Part shown: positions 34,236 through 41,992 of the stretch, one piece after another
Position numbering within the stretch: position 1 is the stretch's first letter
Layout of the letters: each line of letters opens with the position of its first letter
NCBI GenBank assembly: GCA_902493795.1
Contig: CABUQZ010000015.1
Coordinates: 1 to 43,254, forward strand
DNA from: an uncultured Clostridium sp.
Lineage (GTDB): Bacteria > Bacillota_I > Bacilli_A > RF39 > UBA660
Length of the DNA: 43,254 nt
Direction of reading: 5' to 3'
Notes under the pieces: model-generated
Databases searched by the model: none
Told to the model about the DNA's origin: nothing
The model's input: the letters and a program-made list of their open reading frames with translations, nothing else
Program-made: the position numbers and the translations under genes

Positions 34236-34244
34236 TGTTATAAT
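34236..34244 (+). promoter_or_regulatory. Extended -10 upstream of the HipA-like gene
   Basis: TGTTATAAT, 117 bases before the start; a second TATAAT lies nearer, around 34329. Confidence 0.4.
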
Positions 34245-34360
34245 AACCAATAACTTTTGAATTATATTATGTATATTTAATAAATACTTTTATGTAATGA
34301 CATAATCATATTTTTAAAAAAAGTTTACTATAATAAGAAATAAATTTAAGGGTGGTTTTA

Positions 34361-35278
34361 ATGATAGAAAATTGTATTACAGAAAATACTCCATTGTTTG
34401 AAATAGAAGTAGACAGTTTACCTGAATTATCTGAGGGTATGTATGATTATTATGATAAATTAGCTCAAGAGATGAGTATTGAAATGGGAGTACCAAAGGA
34501 GTTACTTTTTGTCGCACCACATTTTTTCTTTATAAATCACTGGCATAAAATAGATGGTAAGTGGTATTTCTATAAAAGTGATGGAAGTGATTTCCACTTT
34601 GTTAATGAATTACTTGGTGAAGTGATATCAGAATATTTTCTATTAGACACAGTACATTATAAAGTCGCATTATTAAAAGAAGCAGGTAAGAAAGAAGAAT
34701 ATGGATTGGTATCAGAAAATTTTTGTTCACCTAATTATAAATACACAAGAAGTTGGGATTATAATTTAGGTATGGGAGATATTTTTGAACTAGATAGATT
34801 AAAGAAAATCTGCAAGAGTTCTTTAGAGTTTAAGATATTATTATCTGATATGAAAAAATTTATAATTAGAGATTTTTATACGTCTCAATTAGATAGAAGT
34901 GGTAATAATTTTTTATTTATGCAAATAAAAGATGGAAGTGAAGGAATAAGATTAGCTCCTTTATATGATTATGAAAATAGTTATGAATCTTGTAGTCCAG
35001 AAATTTATCGTAATCAGATAGTACATTTAGATATGGAAAATCCTAACCTACCAGAATTTTTTAAAAGAGATTTAGAGTATCAAGAAAATTTATGTAAAAT
35101 TAGAGATGCCAATATGGATAAATTTATAAATATGGTTCAAGAAAGACACAATATTTTAATTCCAAATGATATGAAAGAATATTATAGAAAAACTGATAAA
35201 GTAAAAAAAGAGATTATAAAAAATAATAGACTTGTTAAAGTTTTAAAACCTAAAAGAGAAGATAAAAAAATTTTTTAG
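34361..35278 (+). CDS. HipA-like kinase-fold protein
   Basis: A 305-residue protein that resembles the kinase core of HipA/CtkA-type serine-threonine kinases. ATP-lysine candidate Lys72 (WYFYKSD), a NELLGEVISEYF helix with Glu83, VHYKVALL, catalytic loop TSQLDRSGNNFLF with Asp178 and Asn183 (the DRHxxN position), and metal-binding LAPLYDYENS with Asp203 (compare HipA's LSPAYD). The N-terminal HipA domain is lacking and there is no hipB-type antitoxin gene adjacent. ATG 34361 follows AAGGGTGG; an upstream GTG lies in that site. It stands alone between a tRNA and a long gene-free stretch. Function could be toxin-like or regulatory; family assignment moderate. Confidence 0.6.
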   Translation: MIENCITENTPLFEIEVDSLPELSEGMYDYYDKLAQEMSIEMGVPKELLFVAPHFFFINHWHKIDGKWYFYKSDGSDFHFVNELLGEVISEYFLLDTVHYKVALLKEAGKKEEYGLVSENFCSPNYKYTRSWDYNLGMGDIFELDRLKKICKSSLEFKILLSDMKKFIIRDFYTSQLDRSGNNFLFMQIKDGSEGIRLAPLYDYENSYESCSPEIYRNQIVHLDMENPNLPEFFKRDLEYQENLCKIRDANMDKFINMVQERHNILIPNDMKEYYRKTDKVKKEIIKNNRLVKVLKPKREDKKIF

Positions 35279-35940
35279 ATTATATAGTTGTTTCATAATA
35301 AGTAAAATATAAACATTTAGGTTACTATTGACAATTGTTTCTTTCGTTTATGAGTTATTATACCTTTTTCTTTAGGGTACCATATTGAATTTTGCTTGAA
35401 TTTTCGAGTTTTGTTAATAACTAATTCAGAAATGATTTAGTTTTTTTGTTTTAAAAAAAGAAAAGGTTTTATTTTAGATTTATTAAATTGTTTTGTAAAT
35501 TTATCTAGATTGTAATCTTTTTTATAAATAACTAGAAAAATAACATAAATGGTATTAAATTTTTATGAAATATGTATGTAAATATAGTTAAAAATTTTAA
35601 ATATACTTATAGTATTTTGTTTCATTGTGTGCCATAATTATGGTTAAGATAGTGGTTATCATCTACAAATATTACATTTGTTATTTCAAAATATATAATT
35701 TCTCTATATTAACTGTGAGAAAGAATAGAAATGTTGATAAAAGACACAACGTTGTAATAAATTATCGATTTATGAAGTGTTATTAAGATAATTTTTAGTA
35801 CACAGAACAACTTTTTTTATGTAATTAAAATATGTAATTAAGTATTATTGATAACATTTTGTTAAGTTTTATGTTTATACTTTTTTGGAATATTTAAGTA
35901 ATAATCATAAAAATAGATAGAATGGTTAAGGAGGTATTTT
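35279..35940. other. Gene-free AT-rich stretch
   Basis: No ORF with start and ribosome binding site was found on either strand. It holds the second direct repeat, a TTGACA (35328-35333) without a well-placed -10, two perfect palindromes CCATAATTATGG (35632-35643) and ACAACGTTGT (35746-35755), and a direct repeat TATGTAATTA (35818 and 35831). It ends with the AAGGAGG site of the next gene. Confidence 0.5.
35378..35388 (+). repeat. 11-bp direct repeat, copy 2
   Basis: TACCATATTGA again, 1200 bases after copy 1, followed by a degenerate form of the tRNA terminator (GCTTGAATTTTCGAGTTTTG), so similarity to the tRNA's 3' flank extends about 35 bases. Confidence 0.45.
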
Positions 35941-37410
35941 ATGAACGATTCTAATTCTAACAATGATTTGTTTAATAATGATGGTAATATAAATAATATT
36001 CAACCACAACAAACACCAATAAATGATAATAATGTTTATATTAACTCTACAGCAAATGCAAGTAACAATACTATAAATACGGTTTCAGAAATTAATACTA
36101 ATTTTAATTCGCCACAAAATAATTTTTTGTTACCATCTAGTAATCAACCACAAATTAATCAAAATATAGTAGATTCACAAACACAAATGAATGCTAATTC
36201 TATAAATGAAACAAATACTATTAATTCACAGAGTTCAAATTCATTAAACACAGTAATAGATCCTAGTAGTATAGCTCAATCAACAAATCCACCAAATCCT
36301 AGTTTAAATAATAATAACTTATCACAACTAAATATCAATACTAATAATCAAGATAATAATGATGAATTATTAAGAGCATTTATTGGTAATAATTACGAGA
36401 AAATAACAACAAAAAAATTTAATTTTGCAGGATTCTTTTTTACATCTTTTTATATGTTATATAGAAAAATGTTTGTTCGTGCAATATTTGTGTTTTTAAT
36501 TAATTTAGTAATACTAAACTATACAAATAATTTCTTTGTAACTATTGTATATTACTTTGTTATAGGATTATCAGTTAATAAATCTTATTTAGTATTTGCA
36601 AATGATAAAATTGCCAATATAAAGATAGAAAATACACAAAAAAGTACAGAAGAAATAAAAAAAATCTGTTCTATTAAAGGAGGAACCAGTGTTTTCTGTC
36701 TGATTTTTGGAATTCTTGCTAAATTTGTTATTGGTTTTGTTGTATTAATTGCTATGTCAATATTTGCTATTGGTGGTTTTTTTAGCAATATATTAAATAT
36801 TGACAATTGGAATATAACTTTAAATGGAAATGATAATGATGATGCTTCTTCAACAGAAAAGGGAACTCTTATAGAAGATGTAAATGTTAGTGAAGGTTAT
36901 GCTTGTTATGGATCAAAATGTTATATCAGTGTCTGGAAATCAAATGTTTCAACCGATTATGTAATATCTAATAATAGTGATTTATTTACAAAGCTAGGTC
37001 GTTATAAAAAGTATATTAAAGTAAACATATATTATGTTCAAAAAGGAGAGGAAAAAACTATTGTCGATTATAAGATATTCTTAAAATCAAATAATAAAGA
37101 TATAAGTAATGTTAAATCAGAAGATGAGTTAAGAAATATACTAGGATTATATTCATCTGGAATACATACAGATATACTTACACTATCTAAAATTGGTTTA
37201 ATGGGTTATGGGTATAAAGATGGTGAATCATTTAATTATATAGATTATACTTTTGTTGATGGTAAAAATATTGAGTATAATATGACTTACAAGAATCCAA
37301 AAGATAATTTGAATTTGGTTAAAGGTAAAAAGTATATTGTTACTTTTGAAGTTGAAGAATATATAATGTCATATGAATTTACTATTAAATCTATTGAACC
37401 TATTAATTAA
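35941..37410 (+). CDS. Asn-rich membrane protein with DUF2628-like region
   Basis: A 489-residue protein. Residues 1-140 are low complexity, dominated by Asn, Ser, Gln and Thr, and probably disordered. A segment FNFAGFFFTSFYMLYRKMF (160-178) resembles the DUF2628 signature, followed by membrane segments (about 180-215 and 250-280). The remaining 200 residues form an outer beta-rich domain with two close Cys residues (in YACYGSKCY, near 320) that could form a disulfide. ATG 35941 follows AAGGAGG. The function of these proteins is unknown. Asn tracts partly reflect the AT-rich codon bias (AAT). Confidence 0.7.
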   Translation: MNDSNSNNDLFNNDGNINNIQPQQTPINDNNVYINSTANASNNTINTVSEINTNFNSPQNNFLLPSSNQPQINQNIVDSQTQMNANSINETNTINSQSSNSLNTVIDPSSIAQSTNPPNPSLNNNNLSQLNINTNNQDNNDELLRAFIGNNYEKITTKKFNFAGFFFTSFYMLYRKMFVRAIFVFLINLVILNYTNNFFVTIVYYFVIGLSVNKSYLVFANDKIANIKIENTQKSTEEIKKICSIKGGTSVFCLIFGILAKFVIGFVVLIAMSIFAIGGFFSNILNIDNWNITLNGNDNDDASSTEKGTLIEDVNVSEGYACYGSKCYISVWKSNVSTDYVISNNSDLFTKLGRYKKYIKVNIYYVQKGEEKTIVDYKIFLKSNNKDISNVKSEDELRNILGLYSSGIHTDILTLSKIGLMGYGYKDGESFNYIDYTFVDGKNIEYNMTYKNPKDNLNLVKGKKYIVTFEVEEYIMSYEFTIKSIEPIN

Positions 37411-37414
37411 TATG

Positions 37415-37451
37415 AAACTATATGATTATTTTGAATCATATAGTTTTTTAC
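37415..37451 (+). terminator. Intrinsic terminator after the Asn-rich gene
   Basis: A perfect 13-bp stem (37415-37427 with 37434-37446) with a T-run. Confidence 0.88.
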
Positions 37452-37591
37452 TTGATTTATTTTATAAAGTAGTTCTTATTAGAAAAATAAAAATATCAAA
37501 TATCACTTTGGGTGATTTGTATTGAAAATTCTTTGAATATAATATATTATTATGTATGTCAATGATAAATCGCTGTGAATTGAGGAAGAAT

Positions 37592-38467
37592 ATGAAGAAA
37601 AAATTTTTTATGATATTATTTTTGGTTTTATTAGTTGGATTTACTGGATGTAATTCATCTAGTAGTACAGAATCTAAAAATGTAAGTGAAATTAGTTTAG
37701 GTGATAAATATAATTATTCTGTAACAGTTAATGGTGTTACAATTGATGATTGGAAAGTATTTTATAAAGATAATGATGGTATTTATATTATTACAAGTAA
37801 GTACCTTCCAATAGAGGCAATTGGTACAAAGGATGATGCAGGTTCAATTCGTTCTAAAGCACGTCTTAGAGTTATGGGTGAAAAGTATGGTATGTATTTT
37901 TCTACTGATAGTTTAAGTTACCAAGAACCAAATCAAGATGTCATCGATAAATACTTTAAACTTCTAAAATTAGATTCTACTGATGGTAGTAATAAAGTAG
38001 TAAGTAAGATGTTACATTCAGAAAACTGGGAAGGTTTAGTAAATAAAGATATGGGTGCTGAGTACGCACTTGGTGGAGTACCTATAGAAATGTTTGTTGC
38101 AAGTTGGAATGAAAAATATCCTGATAGTAAAATATATTTAAGTACTAAAGAATATGGGTATGGAATTGGAAACAGTGAAAACCCAACGACATACGAACTT
38201 GATTTAAAAAATACAAAAGGATATAACGATAAACTTTATTTTCCAACACAAGATATTATAGAAGAAGGAAATTATGCCAATAGCATTGATTATAAAATAA
38301 AAGGTTATCAACTAGCAGCTCCAAGCTGGTGTGAGGATCCAACTTATGATAAATGTGGCTTAATAGAAGTTGTTAATGAAACATCAGCTACAGCTAATAT
38401 AGATGGATTTTATACAGGAAGTTATGGTTATGCTTTAAGACCAATAGTATTTATTAGAAAAAAATAA
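37592..38467 (+). CDS. Lipoprotein with DUF6273-like domain
   Basis: Starts at ATG 37592 after TGAGGAAG; the longer frame upstream lacks a site. The 291 residues begin with a lipoprotein signal, MKKKFFMILFLVLLVGFTGC, with Cys20 as the lipidated residue. The body has the DUF6273-like pattern: DWKVFYKDNDGIYIITS near 55-70 and an ending GSYGYALRPIVFI. Domains of this type are common in secreted proteins of gut Firmicutes; their function is unknown. Two Cys in the C-terminal part (WCEDPTYDKC) may pair. Monocistronic, with terminator. Confidence 0.75.
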   Translation: MKKKFFMILFLVLLVGFTGCNSSSSTESKNVSEISLGDKYNYSVTVNGVTIDDWKVFYKDNDGIYIITSKYLPIEAIGTKDDAGSIRSKARLRVMGEKYGMYFSTDSLSYQEPNQDVIDKYFKLLKLDSTDGSNKVVSKMLHSENWEGLVNKDMGAEYALGGVPIEMFVASWNEKYPDSKIYLSTKEYGYGIGNSENPTTYELDLKNTKGYNDKLYFPTQDIIEEGNYANSIDYKIKGYQLAAPSWCEDPTYDKCGLIEVVNETSATANIDGFYTGSYGYALRPIVFIRKK

Positions 38468-38494
38468 TAAATATTAAAAAAATAATAAAAAAAT

Positions 38495-38530
38495 AACAAG
38501 ACTAGGATAAACTAAAGTCTTGTTTGTTTT
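38495..38530 (+). terminator. Intrinsic terminator after the lipoprotein gene
   Basis: A 9-bp stem AACAAGACT/AGTCTTGTT (38495-38503 with 38516-38524) and T-rich tail. Confidence 0.75.
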
Positions 38531-38551
38531 TGAAGTAAAGGAGAAATTTAT

Positions 38552-39490
38552 ATGGATTTTATTTTATTACTTTTGGGGTTTGTATTGCTGATTAAGTGTG
38601 CTGATATATTTGTAGATGGATGTTCTAATATTGCTAAATCACTTGGTATCCCATCACTAATTATTGGTCTTACTATCGTGGCTTTTGGAACAAGTGCACC
38701 TGAAGCTGCTGTTAGTATTACTGCATCTATTAAGGGAATGAATGATATATCACTAGGAAATGTTGTTGGATCAAATATATGTAATTTGCTTCTTATTCTA
38801 GGAATAAGTGGGTTATTTGGAAGTTTAACTGCAAAAAGAAAAATTATTACAAGAGACTTTGTATACGCCATTTTTTCTAGTGTTGTAATGTTTATATTAA
38901 CTTTTTCCTTTTTCTTCAATGGTGGAAGAGAAGGGGTATTAACTAGAACTGATGGATTAATATTATTGTGTTTTTTAGGAATATACTTATATGCATTAAT
39001 TGGAGATGCTATAAAATCAGCAAAATCTAAGGAAGAAAAAGTTAAATTTAATTTTGTAGATATTTTAAGAATAATATTTGGGATTGTTGGTATTATTTTA
39101 GGAGGACAATTAGTTGTAAATAGTGCTACAGAAATTGCTACAATGTTTAATGTTAGTCAAAATGTGATTGCTTTAACAATAGTTGCAATAGGAACGTCAC
39201 TTCCTGAGTTAGTTACTTCAGTAATAGCATCACGAAAGGGAGAAGTTGATATAGCAATAGGTAATGTTGTAGGTTCTAATATATTTAATGTATTCTTTAT
39301 TTTAGGACTTTCTAGTGCTATTAGTCCAATATCTTTTGGATTTAATTCATTTATAGATATTATAGTAATGCTTGCTGCTAGTATTGGAACTTACCTTTTA
39401 CTTTTAAAAAATAAAAGAATTGGAAATAAAAAGGGAATAGTGTTACTTCTTTGGTATATATCATATATGATTTATGTTTTAATGAGATAA
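38552..39490 (+). CDS. Calcium/sodium antiporter, CaCA family (YrbG-like)
   Basis: A 312-residue membrane exchanger of the Ca2+:cation antiporter superfamily. About ten hydrophobic segments; two inverted alpha repeats carry the ion-binding motifs AFGTSAPEAAVS (about 44-55) and AIGTSLPELVTS (about 206-217), each followed by GNVVGSNI. The acidic Glu residues of both repeats are intact. Length is normal for YrbG-type proteins (about 320). ATG 38552 follows AAAGGAG. The cation pair cannot be fixed from sequence. Flanked by terminators on both sides, so transcribed alone. Confidence 0.93.
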   Translation: MDFILLLLGFVLLIKCADIFVDGCSNIAKSLGIPSLIIGLTIVAFGTSAPEAAVSITASIKGMNDISLGNVVGSNICNLLLILGISGLFGSLTAKRKIITRDFVYAIFSSVVMFILTFSFFFNGGREGVLTRTDGLILLCFLGIYLYALIGDAIKSAKSKEEKVKFNFVDILRIIFGIVGIILGGQLVVNSATEIATMFNVSQNVIALTIVAIGTSLPELVTSVIASRKGEVDIAIGNVVGSNIFNVFFILGLSSAISPISFGFNSFIDIIVMLAASIGTYLLLLKNKRIGNKKGIVLLLWYISYMIYVLMR

Positions 39491-39517
39491 TACTATTGTA
39501 AATAGTAATTAATTTAT

Positions 39518-39548
39518 AAGACTAAGTAAAAGATAGTCTTTTTCTTTT
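39518..39548 (+). terminator. Intrinsic terminator after the antiporter gene
   Basis: A 7-bp stem AAGACTA/TAGTCTT (39518-39524 with 39534-39540) with TTTCTTTT tail. A small hairpin TACTAT/ATAGTA precedes it at 39491-39507. Confidence 0.7.
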
Positions 39549-39624
39549 GGTTTTAATTATTGTAAGTTAGTGATACTATTTATTTAGTGTGGTAAAATAT
39601 GTAATAAGAAAGAAGGAAATGTTT

Positions 39625-40053
39625 ATGGATACGATTGTTAAAACACATGTTGGGTCTTATGGAATTATTATAAAAGAGCATAAGATAGCATTAATTAAAA
39701 AAGCAAGAGGAGGTTACAAAGGAAAACTTGATTTACCTGGTGGGGGAATTGAGCATGATGAAACACCAATGGAAGCTTTAAAGCGTGAACTTATGGAAGA
39801 AATTTCTGGTACTTTAGTTGAAGCAACTTTGTTTGATGCAACATCAGTAACTTTTAAATGGCAAATGGAAGAAGATGTTATTGAAGACTTACATCATATT
39901 GGACTTTTATATAATGTTAAAATAGAAGAAGATGAATTAAAAAAAGATGCAGATGGACTTGATTCTAATGGAGCAGTTTGGGTTGATATTGATACTTTAA
40001 CAGAAGATAAGGTTTCACCATTCGTTTGGCATGTATTGAAAAAAATAAAGTAA
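39625..40053 (+). CDS. Nudix hydrolase
   Basis: A 142-residue enzyme hydrolysing nucleoside diphosphate-X compounds. The Nudix box reads GGIEHDETPMEALKRELMEE (about 42-61), matching Gx5Ex7REUxEExGU, with the catalytic Glu residues present. ATG 39625 is chosen because AAGGAA (39613-39618) is 6 bases upstream; a GTG at 39589 would add 12 residues without a site. The substrate (sanitation of oxidised nucleotides or other) cannot be predicted. No co-operonic gene. Confidence 0.88.
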   Translation: MDTIVKTHVGSYGIIIKEHKIALIKKARGGYKGKLDLPGGGIEHDETPMEALKRELMEEISGTLVEATLFDATSVTFKWQMEEDVIEDLHHIGLLYNVKIEEDELKKDADGLDSNGAVWVDIDTLTEDKVSPFVWHVLKKIK

Positions 40054-40245
40054 AGTTTGTATAACATTTCGTATTATAATATTACTATTTGAACTTAAAA
40101 ATCATGCAATAGATATAGATGAAGATTATTGTAAAGCAATAAGTGATATTTTAAACTAAGAAAAATTTATGATTTATCTAACTCTACTTTGAAGAGGTGT
40201 TAAATTTTTTTGTGTTATTTTATATTTTTTACGAGGAGGAAAATT

Positions 40246-40956
40246 ATGAATCAAAAACAAATTGGTAAATTAATTGCTGAATGTCGTAAAAAGAAGAAAA
40301 TGACACAATCTTATTTTGCTGAACAATTGGGAGTAACTGATAAATCTGTTTCAAAGTGGGAAAATGGAGTATGTTTACCAGATGTTTCTCTTTATAAAGA
40401 TATATGCAAAATATTAGAAATTACGCTTAACGAATTCTTTGCAGGAAAAAAGTTATCTGATGAAACATTTAAAGAGGTTGCTGATGAAAATTTATTGAAT
40501 GCATTAGAAAATAGTATTTTCATTTTAAAGGGAAAAATTGATTTTTTAAAAAACAAATGGGAAAGAGAACATTTTCGGGAATTGTTTCTAGTTATGATAG
40601 TTATTGTCTTTTTTATAATATATGGTTTTATAAAAGATAATGGGATACAATACTTGTTTATGATTATTGGATTTATCTGTGGAGTAATAGAAAACAATAG
40701 AAAAATGTCCTATATCGAAAGAAATGTTTATCAGAAAAGTTTTAATACATCTATAGATGAATTTAGAGATTTGATAAAAAAATTAAAAGAATTTAAGGAA
40801 AAAATAAGTAAGTATGAAAATAAAAGAGATGCTATTAATTATTTAATGAAAGAAACATCTCTTTCAAAACAAGATTGCTTAGAAGCATACGATTTTGCTA
40901 TGAAAACTGATATTGATAAAGTTTATAAAAAATTTATAAAAATTAAGTATAAGTAG
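40246..40956 (+). CDS. XRE-family regulator with membrane helices
   Basis: A 236-residue protein. The N-terminal HTH (about 3-58) has the XRE signature KQIGKLIAECRKKKKMTQ ... LGVTDKSVSKWENG, ideal for the family. A coiled region and two membrane helices (about 113-131 and 135-150) follow, then a basic helical tail (about 160-236) whose last 40 residues resemble a UBA-like ribosome-protein helix pair (YLMKETSLSKQDCLEAYDFA). Such membrane-linked XRE regulators usually control a neighbouring transporter or stress gene; none is obvious here. ATG 40246 follows GAGGAGGAA. Confidence 0.85.
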   Translation: MNQKQIGKLIAECRKKKKMTQSYFAEQLGVTDKSVSKWENGVCLPDVSLYKDICKILEITLNEFFAGKKLSDETFKEVADENLLNALENSIFILKGKIDFLKNKWEREHFRELFLVMIVIVFFIIYGFIKDNGIQYLFMIIGFICGVIENNRKMSYIERNVYQKSFNTSIDEFRDLIKKLKEFKEKISKYENKRDAINYLMKETSLSKQDCLEAYDFAMKTDIDKVYKKFIKIKYK

Positions 40957-41092
40957 CGTTTTATTGATAATGAAGGATTTGCTAATTTTATTGAAAACAA
41001 ACTATGCGAATTTACTGGCTCATTAACATAAAAATGATATAATTGAAGTATTAAAGGACGCATAAATAGTAATTTGTAAAGGATATTGATTT

Positions 41093-41680
41093 ATGAAAGA
41101 AAAAATATGGAATCATAATTTAGCATATAATAATTGGATTAAAAAGAAGGTAGAAGGTAAAAAATATATATTAGATGTTGGTTGTGGAAAAGGTTATTTA
41201 GACTTTGAATTGTATAATGATACAAGGTTTATAACAGGAATTGATATTGATATATCAAACAATAATTATGATAATAATAAATATCCAAACTTAACATTTA
41301 TAAAAGATGATTTTATAGAATATGATTTCAAAAATAAAAAATATGACGCAATTGTTTTTGTGGCTTCAATTCATCATATGAATATGGAAATTGCATTGGA
41401 AAAAGCAAAACATTTGTTAAACAAAGAAGGAGTTATTTTAATAGTAGGAATATCTAAACCAACAAATATTATTGATTGGTCTATTGATATTGGAAGAATA
41501 ATTCCATGCAAGATAATATCTAGTTTAAAGAAAATGAAGACTTGTGAAGATTTGAATATAAAAGTAAACTATCGATATGATTCTTTATCCAATATAAAAA
41601 AAGTATTTAAAAGAATTATCCCTAATTACAAATTAAAGTATGGCCTATATTATAGATATTTACTATATTGGAAAAAATGA
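41093..41680 (+). CDS. Class I SAM-dependent methyltransferase
   Basis: A 195-residue protein with motif I YILDVGCGKGYLDFEL (about 25-40), an acidic motif II (ITGIDIDIS), DDFIEYDFK, and the post-II strand DAIVFVASIHHMN. The fold is methyltransferase type 11/25. Acceptor unknown. The C-terminal 60 residues are basic and Tyr-rich. ATG 41093 follows AAAGGA. An extended -10 TGATATAAT lies at 41035-41043. Confidence 0.85.
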   Translation: MKEKIWNHNLAYNNWIKKKVEGKKYILDVGCGKGYLDFELYNDTRFITGIDIDISNNNYDNNKYPNLTFIKDDFIEYDFKNKKYDAIVFVASIHHMNMEIALEKAKHLLNKEGVILIVGISKPTNIIDWSIDIGRIIPCKIISSLKKMKTCEDLNIKVNYRYDSLSNIKKVFKRIIPNYKLKYGLYYRYLLYWKK

Positions 41681-41707
41681 CAAATTATAATTTAGGAGTG
41701 AGATAAT

Positions 41708-41962
41708 ATGACAGAATAAATTAAAACGAAAAACATAGGAAAAGAACTAGAAAGAAAATTAAAAATAATAGGAATCAATTCAGCAGAAGATATGATAAAA
41801 GTTGCAAGTAAAGAAGCATTTTTTCAATTAAAAATGAGATTTCCTAAAGTATGCCTAGTTCATTTATACACTCTTGAAGGAGCAATAACTGATATAGATT
41901 TTAATAAATTATCAGAACAAACAAAAAAAGATTTAAAACAATTCTTTGATGATTTGAAATAA
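41708..41962 (+). pseudogene. TfoX C-terminal domain gene with stop at codon 4
   Basis: ATG 41708, with GGAGTGAG upstream, reads ATG ACA GAA TAA; the frame then stays open for 80 codons to TAA at 41960-41962. The translation (KNIGKELERKLKIIGINSAE ... PKVCLVHLYTLEGAITDIDFNKLSEQTKKDLKQFF) matches the TfoX C-terminal domain, which often stands alone in Firmicutes. TTA to TAA is the simplest lesion. No good alternative start lies before the conserved region, so it is probably silent, or a recent nonsense mutation. TfoX-type proteins are associated with competence regulation in Proteobacteria. Confidence 0.75.
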
Positions 41963-41992
41963 TAAATTATTATTAAACGAGGTAGAAATATT

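Noticed and set aside
38548..38919. Long open frame on the minus strand opposite the antiporter gene
   Set aside because: Lies wholly within the well-supported antiporter gene, has no ribosome binding site and shows no family motif.
40085..40159. Open frame ending HAIDIDEDYCKAISDILN
   Set aside because: No start codon or ribosome binding site; too short to call a pseudogene with confidence. Listed only as possible debris.
40957..41031. In-frame coding-like tail after the XRE stop
   Set aside because: No start, about 24 codons; read-through of the XRE gene is not supported by anything else.
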